DNA of 64,000 nt from Lasioglossum baleicum (GCF_051020765.1 NW_027469238.1:62001-126000); one strand, 5' to 3'; counted from the first letter of the stretch, positions 46,325 through 60,828 are shown. Notes: a model not told the origin generated them from the sequence alone. Program-made: numbers and translations.

Positions 46325-46681
46325 CGCATAACGCATAACGCATAACGCATAACGCATAACGCATAACGCATAACGCATAACGCATAACGCATAACGCATA
46401 ACGCATAACGCATAACGCATAACGCATAACGCATAACGCATAACGGATAACGCATAACGCATAACGCATAACGCATAACGCATAACGCATAACGCATAAC
46501 GCATAATGCATAACGCACAACGCATAACGCATAACGCATAACGCATAACGCATAACGCATAACGCATAACGCATAACGCATAACGCATAACGCATAACGC
46601 ATAACGCATAACGCATAACGCATAACACATAACGCATAACGCATAACGCATAACGCATAACACATAACGCATAACGCATAA

Positions 46682-46870
46682 CGCTTAACGCATAACGTCT
46701 AACGCATAACGCGTAACGCATAATGCATAACGCATAACGCTTAACGCATAGCCCATAACGCATAACGCATAACGCATCGCGCATAACGCATAACGCATAA
46801 CGCATAACGCATAACGCATAACGCATAACGCATAACGCATAACGCATAACGCATAACGCATAACGCTTTA
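46682..46870. repeat. Block D, 27 units
   Basis: CGTCTAA at 46696 and CGCTTTA at 46864, 168 bases apart, followed by CGGATAA with CGCAAGA. Confidence 0.8.
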
Positions 46871-47087
46871 CGCATAACGCATAACGCATAACGCATAACG
46901 CATAACGGATAACGCAAGACGCATAACGCATAACGCATAAAGCATAACGCATAACGCATAACGCATAACGCATAACGCATAACGCATAACGCATAACGCA
47001 TAACGCATAACGCATAATGCATAACGCACAACGCATAACGCATAACGCATAACGCATAACGCATAACGCATAACGCATAACGCATAA

Positions 47088-47276
47088 CGCTTAACGCTTA
47101 ACGCATAACGCCTAACGCATAACGGGTAACGCATAATGCATAACGCATAACGCATAACGCATAACGCATAACGCATAACGCATAACGCATAACGCATAAC
47201 GGATAACGCAAGACGCATAACGCATAACGCATAACGCATAACACATAACGCATAACGCATAACGCATAACGCAAAA
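47088..47276. repeat. Partial block C (27 units)
   Basis: Starts directly at the doubled CGCTTAA (47088) without the usual preceding CGCCTAA, CGCGTAA and CTCATAA units, then CGCCTAA, CGGGTAA, CGCAAGA, CACATAA and CGCAAAA (47270). The CCCATAA of the block is a plain unit here. Confidence 0.8.
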
Positions 47277-47997
47277 CGCATAACGCATAACGCATAACGC
47301 ATAACGCATAACGCATAACGCATAACGCATAACGCATAACGCATAACGCATAACGCATAACGCATAACGCATAACGCATAACGCATAACGCATAACGCAT
47401 AACGCATAACGCATAACGCATAACGCATAACGCATAACGCATAACGCATAACGCATAACGCATAACGCATTACGCATAACGCATAACGCATAATGCATAA
47501 CGCATAACGCTTAACGCATAGCTGATAACGCATAACGCATAGCCCATAACGCATAACGCATAACGCATAACGCATAACGCATAACGCATAACGCATAACG
47601 CATAACGCATAACACATAACGCATAACGCATAACGCATAACGCATAACGCATAACGCATAACGCATCGCGCATAACGCATAACGCATAACGCATAACGCA
47701 TAACGCATAACGCATAACGCTTAACGCATAATGCATAACGCATAACGCATAACGCATAACGCATAACGCATAACGCATAACGCATAACGCATAACGGATA
47801 ACGCAAGACGCATAACGCATAACGCATAACGCATAACACATAACGCATAACGCATAACGCATAACGCATAACGCATAACGCATAACGCATAACGCATAAC
47901 GCATAACGCATAACGCATAACGCATAACGCATAACGCATAACACATAACGCATAACGCATAACGCATAACGCATAACACATAACGCATAACGCATAA

Positions 47998-48207
47998 CGC
48001 TTAACGCATAACGTCTAACGCATAACGCGTAACGCATAATGCATAACGCATAACGCTTAACGCATAGCCCATAACGCATAACGCATAACGCATAACGCAT
48101 CGCGCATAACGCATAACGCATAACGCATAACGCATAACGCATAACGCATAACGCATAACGCATAACGCATAACGCATAACGCATAACGCATAACGCATAA
48201 CGCTTTA
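47998..48207. repeat. Block D, 30 units
   Basis: CGTCTAA at 48012, CGCTTTA at 48201. Followed by CGCAAGA, AGCATAA, TGCATAA with CGCACAA, and two CACATAA, leading into C9. Confidence 0.8.
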
Positions 48208-48466
48208 CGCATAACGCATAACGCATAACGCATAACGCATAACGGATAACGCAAGACGCATAACGCATAACGCATAAAGCATAACGCATAACGCATAACG
48301 CATAACGCATAACGCATAACGCATAACGCATAACGCATAACGCATAACGCATAATGCATAACGCACAACGCATAACGCATAACGCATAACGCATAACGCA
48401 TAACGCATAACGCATAACGCATAACACATAACGCATAACACATAACGCATAACGCATAACGCATAA

Positions 48467-48732
48467 CGCTTAACGCATAACGCCTAACGCATAACGCGTA
48501 ACTCATAATGCATAACGCATAACGCTTAACGCTTAACGCATAACGCCTAACGCATAACGGGTAACGCATAATGCATAACGCATAACGCATAACGCATAAC
48601 GCATAACGCATAACGCATAACGCATAACGCATAACGGATAACGCAAGACGCATAACGCATAACGCATAACGCATAACGCATAACGCATAACGCATAACAC
48701 ATAACGCATAACGCATAACGCATAACGCAAAA
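48467..48732. repeat. Higher-order block C9 (38 units, longest C)
   Basis: Doubled CGCTTAA at 48523, CGCAAAA at 48726. The usual CCCATAA is plain, as in the partial copy at 47088, so these two are closest relatives. Confidence 0.85.
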
Positions 48733-48900
48733 CGCATAACGCATAACGCATAACGCATAACGCATAACGCATAACGCATAACGCATAACGCATAACGCAT
48801 AACGCATAACGCATAACGCATAACGCATAACGCATAACGCATAACGCATAACGCATAACGCATAACGCATAACGCATAACGCATAACGCATAACGCATAA

Positions 48901-49558
48901 CGCATTACGCATAACGCATAACGCATAATGCATAACGCATAACGCTTAACGCATAGCTGATAACGCATAACGCATAGCCCATAACGCATAACGCATAACG
49001 CATAACGCATAACGCATAACGCATAACGCATAACGCATAACGCATAACACATAACGCATAACGCATAACGCATAACGCATAACGCATAACGCATAACGCA
49101 TCGCGCATAACGCATAACGCATAACGCATAACGCATAACGCATAACGCATAACGCTTAACGCATAACGCCTAACGCATAACGCGTAACGCATAACGCATA
49201 ACCCATAACGCATAACGCATAACGCATAACGCATAACGCATAACGCATAACGCATAACGGATAACGCAAGACGCATAACGCATAACGCATAAAGCATAAC
49301 GCATAACGCATAACGCATAACGCATAACGCATAACGCATAACGCATAACGCATAACGCATAACGCATAACGGATAACGCATAACGCATAACGCATAACGG
49401 ATAACGGATAACGCATAACGCATAACGCATAACGCATAACGCATAACGCATAACGCATAACGCATAACGCATAACGCATAACGCATAACGCATAACGCAT
49501 AATGCATAACGCATAACGCTTAACGCATAGCTCATAACGCATAACTCATAACGCTTAA
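48901..49558. repeat. Higher-order block A8 (94 units)
   Basis: CGCAAGA at 49265. It lacks the TGCATAA after CGCGTAA and has an additional adjacent CGGATAA near 49400, a doubling shared with the stretch near 51900. Confidence 0.82.
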
Positions 49559-50139
49559 CGCATAACGCATAACGCATAACGCATAACGCATAACGCATAA
49601 CGCATAACGCATAACGCATAACGCATAACGCATAACGCATAACGCATAACGCATAACGCATAACGCATAACGCATAACGCATAACGCATAACGCATAACG
49701 CATAACGCATAACGCATAACGCATAACGCATAACGCATAACGCATAACGCATAACGCATAACGCATAACGCATAACGCATAACGCATAACGCATAACGCA
49801 TAACGCATAACGCATAACGCATAACGCATAACGCATAACGCATAACGCATAACGCATAACGCATAACGCATAACGCATAACGCATAACGCATAACGCATA
49901 ACGCATAACGCATAACGCATAACGCATAACGCATAACGCATAACGCATAACGCATAACGCATAACGCATAACGCATAACGCATAACGCATAACGCATAAC
50001 GCATAACGCATAACGCATAACGCATAACGCATAACGCATAACGCATAACGCATAACGCATAACGCATAACGCATAACGCATAACGCATAACGCATAACGC
50101 ATAACGCATAACGCATAACGCATAACGCATAACGCATAA
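49559..50139. repeat. Perfect CGCATAA tract, 83 units
   Basis: 581 bases without a variant after the A8 ending, stopped by CGCTTAA (50140). Confidence 0.92.
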
Positions 50140-50349
50140 CGCTTAACGCATAACGCATAACGCATAACGCATAACGCATAACGCATAACGCATAACGCAT
50201 AACGCTTAACGCATAACGCATTACGCATAACGCATAACGCATAACGCATAACGCATAACGCATAACGCATAACGCATAACGCATAACGCATAACGCATAA
50301 CGCATAACGCATAACGCATAACGCATAACGCATAACGCTTAACGCATAA

Positions 50350-50524
50350 CGCATTACGCATAACGCATAACGCATAATGCATAACGCATAACGCTTAACG
50401 CATAGCTCATAACGCATAACGCATAACGCATAACGCATAACCCATAACCCATAACGCATAACGCATAATGCAGAACGCATAACGCTTAACGCATAACGCA
50501 TAACGGATAACGCATAACGGATAA
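50350..50524. repeat. Block E with TGCAGAA, copy 4 (25 units)
   Basis: Standard order, but the CGCAGAA unit carries a further C-to-T change (TGCAGAA, near 50469). The same double variant occurs 1,680 bases (240 units) later and nowhere else that I saw. Confidence 0.85.
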
Positions 50525-50797
50525 CGCATAACGCATAACGCATAACGCATAACGCATAACGCATAACGCATAACGCATAACGCATAACGCATAACGCATA
50601 ACGCATAACGCATAACGCATAACGCATAACGCATAACGCATAACGCATAACGCATAACGCATAACGCATAACGCATAACGCATAACGCATAACGCATAAC
50701 GCATAACGCATAACGCATAACGCATAACGCATAACGCATAACGCATAACGCATAACGCATAACGCATAACGCATAACGCATAACGCATAACGCATAA

Positions 50798-52533
50798 CGC
50801 ATTACGCATAACGCATAACGCATAACGCATAACGCATAACGCATAACGCATAACGCATAACATATAACGCATAACGCATAACGCATAACGCATAACGCAT
50901 AACGCATAACGCATAACGCATAACGCATAACGCATAACGCATAACGCATAACGCATAACGCATAACGCATAACGCATAACGCATAACGCATAACGCATAA
51001 CGCATAACGCATAACGCATAACGCATAATGCATAACGCATAACGCATAACGCATAACGCATAACGCATAACGCATAACGCATAACGCATAACGCATAACG
51101 CATAACGCATAACGCATAACGCATAACGCATAACGCATAACGCATAACGCATAACGCATAACGCATAACGCATAACGCATAACGCATAACGCATAACGCA
51201 TAACGCATAACGCATTACGCATAACGCATAACGCATAACGCATAACGCATAACGCATAACGCATAACGCATAACATATAACGCATAACGCATAACGCATA
51301 ACGCATAACGCATAACGCATAACGCATAACGCATAACGCATAACGCATAACGCATAACGCATAACGCATAACGCATAACGCATAACGCATAACGCATAAC
51401 GCATAACGCATTACGCATAACGCATAACGCATAACGCTTAACGCATAGCTGATAACGCATAACGCATAGCCCATAACGCATAACGCATAACGCATAACGC
51501 ATAACGCATAACGCATAACGCATAACGCATAACGCATAACACATAACGCATAACGCATAACGCATAACGCATAACGCATAACGCATAACGCATCGCGCAT
51601 AACGCATAACGCATAACGCATAACGCATAACGCATAACGCATAACGCTTAACGCATAACGCCTAACGCATAACGCGTAACGCATAACGCATAACCCATAA
51701 CGCATAACGCATAACGCATAACGCATAACGCATAACGCATAACGCATAACGCATAACGGATAACGCAAGACGCATAACGCATAACGCATAAAGCATAACG
51801 CATAACGCATAACGCATAACGCATAACGCATAACGCATAACGCATAACGCATAACGCATAACGCATAACGGATAACGCATAACGCATAACGCATAACGGA
51901 TAACGGATAACGCATAACGCATAACGCATAACGCATAACGCATAACGCATAACGCATAACGCATAACGCATAACGCATAACGCTTAACGCATAGCTGATA
52001 ACGCATAACGCATAGCCCATAACGCATAACGCATAACGCTTAACGCATAGCTGATAACGCATAGCTGATAACGCATAACGCATAGCTCATAACGCATAAC
52101 GCATAACGCATAACGCATAACCCATAACCCATAACGCATAACGCATAATGCAGAACGCATAACGCTTAACGCATAACGCATAACGGATAACGCATAACGG
52201 ATAACGCATAACGCATAACGCATAACGCATAACGCATAACGCATAACGCATAACGCATAACGCATAACGCATAACGCATAACGCATAACGCATAACGCAT
52301 AACGCATAACGCATAACGCATAACGCATAACGCATAACGCATAACGCATAACGCATAACGCATAACGCATAACGCATAACGCATAACGCATAACGCATAA
52401 CGCATAACGCATAACGCATAACGCATAACGCATAACGCATAACGCATAACGCATAACGCATAACGCATTACGCATAACGCATAACGCATAACGCATAACG
52501 CATAACGCATAACGCATAACGCATAACATATAA
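50798..52533. repeat. Local family with private unit CATATAA
   Basis: CATATAA occurs at 50861, 51274 and 52527, each exactly 63 bases (nine units) after a CGCATTA (50798, 51211, 52464). Spacings between copies are 413 and 1,253 bases. The segment also contains stacked CGCATAG and CTGATAA units near 51992-52080, out of the usual order. Confidence 0.85.
52079..52204. repeat. Block E with TGCAGAA, copy 5 (18 units, left end missing)
   Basis: Begins at CGCATAG followed by CTCATAA, entered directly from a CTGATAA unit, so the CGCATTA to CGCTTAA start is lost. From there it matches the copy at 50350 at a constant 1,680-base offset. Confidence 0.82.
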
Positions 52534-52792
52534 CGCATAACGCATAACGCATAACGCATAACGCATAACGCATAACGCATAACGCATAACGCATAACGCA
52601 TAACGCATAACGCATAACGCATAACGCATAACGCATAACGCATAACGCATTACGCATAACGCATAACGCATAACGCTTAACGCATAGCTGATAACGCATA
52701 ACGCATAGCCCATAACGCATAACGCATAACGCATAACGCATAACGCATAACGCATAACGCATAACGCATAACGCATAACGCATAACGCATAA

Positions 52793-53499
52793 CGCATTAC
52801 GCATAACGCATAACGCATAACGCTTAACGCATAGCTGATAACGCATAACGCATAGCCCATAACGCATAACGCATAACGCTTAACGCATAGCTGATAACGC
52901 ATAACGCATAGCCCATAACGCATAACGCATAACGCATAACGCATAACGCATAACGCATAACACATAACGCATAACGCATAACGCATAACGCATAACGCAT
53001 AACGCATAACGCATCGCGCATAACGCATAACGCATAACGCATAACGCATAACGCATAACGCATAACGCTTAACGCATAACGCCTAACGCATAACGCGTAA
53101 CGCATAATGCATAACGCATAACGCATAACCCATAACGCATAACGCATAACGCATAACGCATAACGCATAACGCATAACGCATAACGCATAACGCATAACG
53201 GATAACGCAAGACGCATAACGCATAACGCATAAAGCATAACGCATAACGCATAACGCATAACGCATAACGCATAACGCATAACGCATAACGGATAACGCA
53301 TAACGCATAACGCATAACGGATAACGCATAACGCATAACGCATAACGCATAACGCATAACGCATAACGCATAACGCATAACGCATAACGCATAACGCATA
53401 ACGCATAACGCATAACGCATAACGCATAACGCATAACGCATAATGCATAACGCATAACGCTTAACGCATAGCTCATAACGCATAACTCATAACGCTTAA
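52793..53499. repeat. Higher-order block A9 (101 units)
   Basis: The left part is doubled: two CTGATAA and CCCATAA pairs before CACATAA, then the normal order with CGCAAGA at 53206 and the paired CTCATAA ending. Confidence 0.82.
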
Positions 53500-53870
53500 C
53501 GCATAACGCATAACGCATAACGCATAACGCATAACGCATAACGCATAACGCATAACGCATAACGCATAACGCATAACGCATAACGCATAACGCATAACGC
53601 ATAACGCATAACGCATAACGGATAACGCATAACGCATAACGCATAACGCATAACGCATAACGCATAACGCATAACGCATAATGCATAACGCACAACGCAT
53701 AACGCATAACGCATAACGCATAACGCATAACGCATAACGCATAACGCATAACGCATAACGCATAACGCATAACGCATAACGCATAACGCATAACGCATAA
53801 CGCATAACGCATAACACATAACGCATAACGCATAACGCATAACGCATAACACATAACGCATAACGCATAA

Positions 53871-54059
53871 CGCTTAACGCATAACGTCTAACGCATAACG
53901 CGTAACGCATAATGCATAACGCATAACGCTTAACGCATAGCCCATAACGCATAACGCATAACGCATAACGCATCGCGCATAACGCATAACGCATAACGCA
54001 TAACGCATAACGCATAACGCATAACGCATAACGCATAACGCATAACGCATAACGCTTTA
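53871..54059. repeat. Block D, 27 units
   Basis: CGTCTAA at 53885, CGCTTTA at 54053. Equal in length to the copy at 46682; leads into C10. Confidence 0.8.
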
Positions 54060-54353
54060 CGCATAACGCATAACGCATAACGCATAACGCATAACGGATA
54101 ACGCAAGACGCATAACGCATAACGCATAAAGCATAACGCATAACGCATAACGCATAACGCATAACGCATAACGCATAACGCATAACGCATAACGCATAAC
54201 GCATAACGCATAACGCATAATGCATAACGCACAACGCATAACGCATAACGCATAACGCATAACGCATAACGCATAACGCATAACGCATAACGCATAACGC
54301 ATAACGCATAACACATAACGCATAACACATAACGCATAACGCATAACGCATAA

Positions 54354-54605
54354 CGCTTAACGCATAACGCCTAACGCATAACGCGTAACTCATAATGCAT
54401 AACGCATAACGCTTAACGCTTAACGCATAACGCCTAACGCATAACGGGTAACGCATAATGCATAACGCATAACGCATAACCCATAACGCATAACGCATAA
54501 CGCATAACGCATAACGCATAACGGATAACGCAAGACGCAAGACGCATAACGCATAACGCATAACGCATAACACATAACGCATAACGCATAACGCATAACG
54601 CAAAA
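54354..54605. repeat. Higher-order block C10 (36 units)
   Basis: Doubled CGCTTAA at 54410, CGCAAAA at 54599. It has two CGCAAGA in a row near 54533, where other copies have one. A last C-like start (57805, doubled CGCTTAA at 57861) lacks the rest of the block. Confidence 0.85.
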
Positions 54606-54752
54606 CGCATAACGCATAACGCATAACGCATAACGCATAACGCATAACGCATAACGCATAACGCATAACGCATAACGCATAACGCATAACGCATAACGCA
54701 TAACGCATAACGCATAACGCATAACGCATAACGCATAACGCATAACGCATAA

Positions 54753-55396
54753 CGCATTACGCATAACGCATAACGCATAATGCATAACGCATAACGCTTA
54801 ACGCATAGCTGATAACGCATAACGCATAGCCCATAACGCATAACGCATAACGCATAACGCATAACGCATAACGCATAACGCATAACGCATAACACATAAC
54901 GCATAACGCATAACGCATAACGCATAACGCATAACGCATAACGCATCGCGCATAACGCATAACGCATAACGCATAACGCATAACGCATAACGCATAACGC
55001 TTAACGCATAACGCCTAACGCATAACGCGTAACGCATAATGCATAACGCATAACGCATAACCCATAACGCATAACGCATAACGCATAACGCATAACGCAT
55101 AACGCATAACGCATAACGGATAACGCAAGACGCATAACGCATAACGCATAAAGCATAACGCATAACGCATAACGCATAACGCATAACGCATAACGCATAA
55201 CGCATAACGCATAACGCATAACGCATAACGCATAACGCATAACGCATAACGGATAACGCATAACGCATAACGCATAACGGATAACGCATAACGCATAACG
55301 CATAACGCATAACGCATAACGCATAACGCATAACGCATAACGCATAACGCATAACGCATAACGCATAACGCATAACGCATAACGCATAACGCTTAA
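54753..55396. repeat. Higher-order block A10 (92 units, altered right end)
   Basis: CGCAAGA at 55124. The last TGCATAA, CGCATAG and paired CTCATAA are absent and a single CGCTTAA closes it. Confidence 0.82.
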
Positions 55397-55508
55397 CGCA
55401 TAACGCATAACGCATAACGCATAACGCATAACGCATAACGCATAACGCTTAACGCATAACGCATTACGCATAACGCATAACGCATAACGCATAACGCATA
55501 ACGCATAA

Positions 55509-56138
55509 CGCATTACGCATAACGCATAACGCATAATGCATAACGCATAACGCTTAACGCATAGCTGATAACGCATAACGCATAGCCCATAACGCATAAC
55601 GCATAACGCATAACGCATAACGCATAACGCATAACGCATAACGCATAACACATAACGCATAACGCATAACGCATAACGCATAACGCATAACGCATAACGC
55701 ATCGCGCATAACGCATAACGCATAACGCATAACGCATAACGCATAACGCATAACGCTTAACGCATAACGCCTAACGCATAACGCGTAACGCATAATGCAT
55801 AACGCATAACGCATAACCCATAACGCATAACGCATAACGCATAACGCATAACGCATAACGCATAACGGATAACGCAAGACGCATAACGCATAACGCATAA
55901 AGCATAACGCATAACGCATAACGCATAACGCATAACGCATAACGCATAACGCATAACGCATAACGCATAACGCATAACGCATAACGGATAACGCATAACG
56001 CATAACGCATAACGGATAACGCATAACGCATAACGCATAACGCATAACGCATAACGCATAACGCATAACGCATAACGCATAACGCATAACGCATAACGCA
56101 TAACGCATAACGCATAACGCATAACGCATAACGCTTAA
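55509..56138. repeat. Higher-order block A11 (90 units, altered right end)
   Basis: Starts 756 bases (108 units) after A10, with CGCAAGA at 55873 and the same loss of the CTCATAA ending, so A10 and A11 are probably a recent tandem pair. Confidence 0.82.
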
Positions 56139-56460
56139 CGCATAACGCATAACGCATAACGCATAACGCATAACGCATAACGCATAACGCTTAACGCATA
56201 ACGCATTACGCATAACGCATAACGCATAATGCATAACGCATAACGCATAACGCATAACGCATAACGCATAACGCATAACGCATAACGCATAACGCATAAC
56301 GCATAACGCATAACGCATAACGCATAACGCATAACGCATAACGCATAACGCATAACGCATAACGCATAACGCATAACGCATAACGCATAACGCATAACGC
56401 ATAACGCATAACGCATAACGCATAACGCATAACGCATAACGCATAACGCTTAACGCATAA

Positions 56461-56635
56461 CGCATTACGCATAACGCATAACGCATAATGCATAACGCAT
56501 AACGCTTAACGCATAGCTCATAACGCATAACGCATAACGCATAACGCATAACCCATAACCCATAACGCATAACGCATAACGCAGAACGCATAACGCTTAA
56601 CGCATAACGCATAACGGATAACGCATAACGGATAA
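56461..56635. repeat. Block E with CGCAGAA, copy 6 (25 units)
   Basis: Standard order and length; CACATAA follows three units after the last CGGATAA. Confidence 0.85.
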
Positions 56636-56936
56636 CGCATAACGCATAACACATAACGCATAACGCATAACGCATAACGCATAACGCATAACGCATAACG
56701 CATAACGCATAACGCATAACGCATAACGCATAACGCATAACGCATAACGCATAACGCATAACGCATAACGCATAACGCATAACGCATAACGCATAACGCA
56801 TAACGCATAACGCATAACGCATAACGCATAACGCATAACGCATAACGCATAACGCATAACGCATAACGCATAACGCATAACGCATAACGCATAACGCATA
56901 ACGCATAACGCATAACGCATAACGCATAACGCATAA

Positions 56937-57587
56937 CGCATTACGCATAACGCATAACGCATAATGCATAACGCATAACGCTTAACGCATAGCTGATAAC
57001 GCATAACGCATAGCCCATAACGCATAACGCATAACGCATAACGCATAACGCATAACGCATAACACATAACGCATAACGCATAACGCATAACGCATAACGC
57101 ATAACGCATAACGCATCGCGCATAACGCATAACGCATAACGCATAACGCATAACGCATAACGCATAACGCATAACGCTTAACGCATAACGCCTAACGCAT
57201 AACGCGTAACGCATAATGCATAACGCATAACGCATAACCCATAACGCATAACGCATAACGCATAACGCATAACGCATAACGCATAACGCATAACGCATAA
57301 CGCATAACGCATAACGGATAACGCAAGACGCATAACGCATAACGCATAAAGCATAACGCATAACGCATAACGCATAACGCATAACGCATAACGCATAACG
57401 CATAACGCATAACGGATAACGCATAACGCATAACGCATAACGCATAACGCATAACGCATAACGCATAACGCATAACGCATAACGCATAACGCATAACGCA
57501 TAACGCATAACGCATAACGCATAACGCATAATGCATAACGCATAACGCTTAACGCATAGCTCATAACGCATAACTCATAACGCTTAA
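56937..57587. repeat. Higher-order block A12 (93 units)
   Basis: CGCAAGA at 57322. Only one CGGATAA follows AGCATAA instead of the usual two, a simplification shared with A15 and A17. Confidence 0.82.
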
Positions 57588-57965
57588 CGCATAACGCATA
57601 ACGCATAACGCATAACGCATAACGCATAACGCATAACGCATAACGCATAACGCATAACGCATAACGCATAACGCATAACGCATAACGCATAACGCATAAC
57701 GCATAACGCATAACGCATAACGCATAACGCATAACGCATAACGCATAACACATAACGCATAACGCATAACGCATAACACATAACGCATAACGCATAACGC
57801 ATAACGCTTAACGCATAACGCCTAACGCATAACGCGTAACTCATAATGCATAACGCATAACGCTTAACGCTTAACGCATAACGCATAACGCATAACGCAT
57901 AACGCATAACGCATAACGCATAACGCATAACGCATAACGCATAACGCATAACGCATAACGCATAA

Positions 57966-58658
57966 CGCATTACGCATAACGCATAACGCATAATGCATAA
58001 CGCATAACGCTTAACGCATAGCTGATAACGCATAACGCATAGCCCATAACGCATAACGCATAACGCATAACGCATAACGCATAACGCATAACGCATAACA
58101 CATAACGCATAACGCATAACGCATAACGCATAACGCATAACGCATAACGCATCGCGCATAACGCATAACGCATAACGCATAACGCATAACGCATAACGCA
58201 TAACGCATAACGCATAACGCTTAACGCATAACGCCTAACGCATAACGCGTAACGCATAATGCATAACGCATAACGCATAACCCATAACGCATAACGCATA
58301 ACGCATAACGCATAACGCATAACGCATAACGGATAACGCAAGACGCATAACGCATAACGCATAAAGCATAACGCATAACGCATAACGCATAACGCATAAC
58401 GCATAACGCATAACGCATAACGCATAACGCATAACGCATAACGCATAACGGATAACGCATAACGCATAACGCATAACGGATAACGCATAACGCATAACGC
58501 ATAACGCATAACGCATAACGCATAACGCATAACGCATAACGCATAACGCATAACGCATAACGCATAACGCATAACGCATAACGCATAACGCATAACGCAT
58601 AATGCATAACGCATAACGCTTAACGCATAGCTCATAACGCATAACTCATAACGCTTAA
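57966..58658. repeat. Higher-order block A13 (99 units)
   Basis: Complete order, CGCAAGA at 58337. Two units longer than its partner A6. Confidence 0.85.
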
Positions 58659-59295
58659 CGCATAACGCATAACGCATAACGCATAACGCATAACGCATAA
58701 CGCATAACGCATAACGCATAACGCATAACGCATAACGCATAACGCATAACGCATAACGCATAACGCATAACGCATAACGCATAACGCATAACGCATAACG
58801 CATAACGCATAACGCATAACGCATAACGCATAACGCATAACGCATAACGCATAACGCATAACGCATAACGCATAACGCATAACGCATAACGCATAACGCA
58901 TAACGCATAACGCATAACGCATAACGCATAACGCATAACGCATAACGCATAACGCATAACGCATAACGCATAACGCATAACGCATAACGCATAACGCATA
59001 ACGCATAACGCATAACGCATAACGCATAACGCATAACGCATAACGCATAACGCATAACGCATAACGCATAACGCATAACGCATAACGCATAACGCATAAC
59101 GCATAACGCATAACGCATAACGCATAACGCATAACGCATAACGCATAACGCATAACGCATAACGCATAACGCATAACGCATAACGCATAACGCATAACGC
59201 ATAACGCATAACGCATAACGCATAACGCATAACGCATAACGCATAACGCATAACGCATAACGCATAACGCATAACGCATAACGCATAACGCATAA
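58659..59295. repeat. Perfect CGCATAA tract, 91 units
   Basis: 637 bases without a variant between the A13 ending and CGCTTAA (59296). Confidence 0.92.
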
Positions 59296-59589
59296 CGCTT
59301 AACGCATAACGCATAACGCATAACGCATAACGCATAACGCATAACGCATAACGCTTAACGCATAACGCATTACGCATAACGCATAACGCATAATGCATAA
59401 CGCATAACGCATAACGCATAACGCATAACGCATAACGCATAACGCATAACGCATAACGCATAACGCATAACGCATAACGCATAACGCATAACGCATAACG
59501 CATAACGCATAACGCATAACGCATAACGCATAACGCATAACGCATAACGCATAACGCATAACGCATAACGCATAACGCTTAACGCATAA

Positions 59590-59764
59590 CGCATTACGCA
59601 TAACGCATAACGCATAATGCATAACGCATAACGCTTAACGCATAGCTCATAACGCATAACGCATAACGCATAACGCATAACCCATAACCCATAACGCATA
59701 ACGCATAACGCAGAACGCATAACGCTTAACGCATAACGCATAACGGATAACGCATAACGGATAA
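59590..59764. repeat. Block E with CGCAGAA, copy 7 (25 units)
   Basis: Standard order and length, followed by CACATAA as at 56461. Confidence 0.85.
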
Positions 59765-60051
59765 CGCATAACGCATAACACATAACGCATAACGCATAAC
59801 GCATAACGCATAACGCATAACGCATAACGCATAACGCATAACGCATAACGCATAACGCATAACGCATAACGCATAACGCATAACGCATAACGCATAACGC
59901 ATAACGCATAACGCATAACGCATAACGCATAACGCATAACGCATAACGCATAACGCATAACGCATAACGCATAACGCATAACGCATAACGCATAACGCAT
60001 AACGCATAACGCATAACGCATAACGCATAACGCATAACGCATAACGCATAA

Positions 60052-60485
60052 CGCATTACGCATAACGCATAACGCATAATGCATAACGCATAACGCTTAA
60101 CGCATAGCTGATAACGCATAACGCATAGCCCATAACGCATAACGCATAACGCATAACGCATAACGCATAACACATAACGCATAACGCATAACGCATAACG
60201 CATAACGCATAACGCATAACGCATCGCGCATAACGCATAACGCATAACGCATAACGCATAACGCTTAACGCATAACGCTTAACGCATAACGCCTAACGCA
60301 TAACGCGTAACGCATAATGCATAACGCATAACGCATAACCCATAACGCATAACGCATAACGCATAACGCATAACGCATAACGCATAACGCATAACGCATA
60401 ACGCATAACGCATAACGGATAACGCAAGACGCATAACGCATAACGCTTAACGCATAGCTCATAACGCATAACTCATAACGCTTAA
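60052..60485. repeat. Internally deleted block A14 (62 units)
   Basis: Normal from CGCATTA to CGCAAGA (60423), then after two plain units it jumps to CGCTTAA, CGCATAG and the paired CTCATAA. The AGCATAA, CGGATAA and TGCATAA part is missing. A second CGGATAA and CGCAAGA cluster follows near 60536. Confidence 0.85.
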
Positions 60486-60828
60486 CGCATAACGCATAAC
60501 GCATAACGCATAACGCATAACGCATAACGCATAACGGATAACGCAAGACGCATAACGCATAACGCATAAAGCATAACGCATAACGCATAACGCATAACGC
60601 ATAACGCATAACGCATAACGCATAACGCATAACGCATAACGCATAACGCATAACGCATAACGCATAACGCATAACGCATAACGCATAACGCATAACGCAT
60701 AACGCATAACGCATAACGCATAACGCATAACGCATAACGCATAACGCATAACGCATAACGCATAACGCATAACGCATAACACATAACGCATAACGCATAA
60801 CGCATAACGCATAACGCATAACGCATAA

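Larger units (their letters stand above)
44743..46870. repeat. Segmental duplicate S3, copy b (~2.1 kb)
   Basis: CGCTTAA pair, E block (45044), a 69-unit clean stretch, A block (45702), CGTCTAA (46696) and CGCTTTA (46864), in the order of 25497-27610. Confidence 0.85.
57966..59596. repeat. Segmental duplicate S4, copy b (~1.6 kb)
   Basis: A block, perfect tract, CGCTTAA pair and CGCATTA (59590) as at 41929-43566. No register difference between the copies. Confidence 0.85.

Noticed and set aside
50861..50867. CATATAA as the start of a different sequence or an inserted element
   Set aside because: Register is unchanged on both sides and the unit differs by two bases from the consensus, so it is a variant heptamer.
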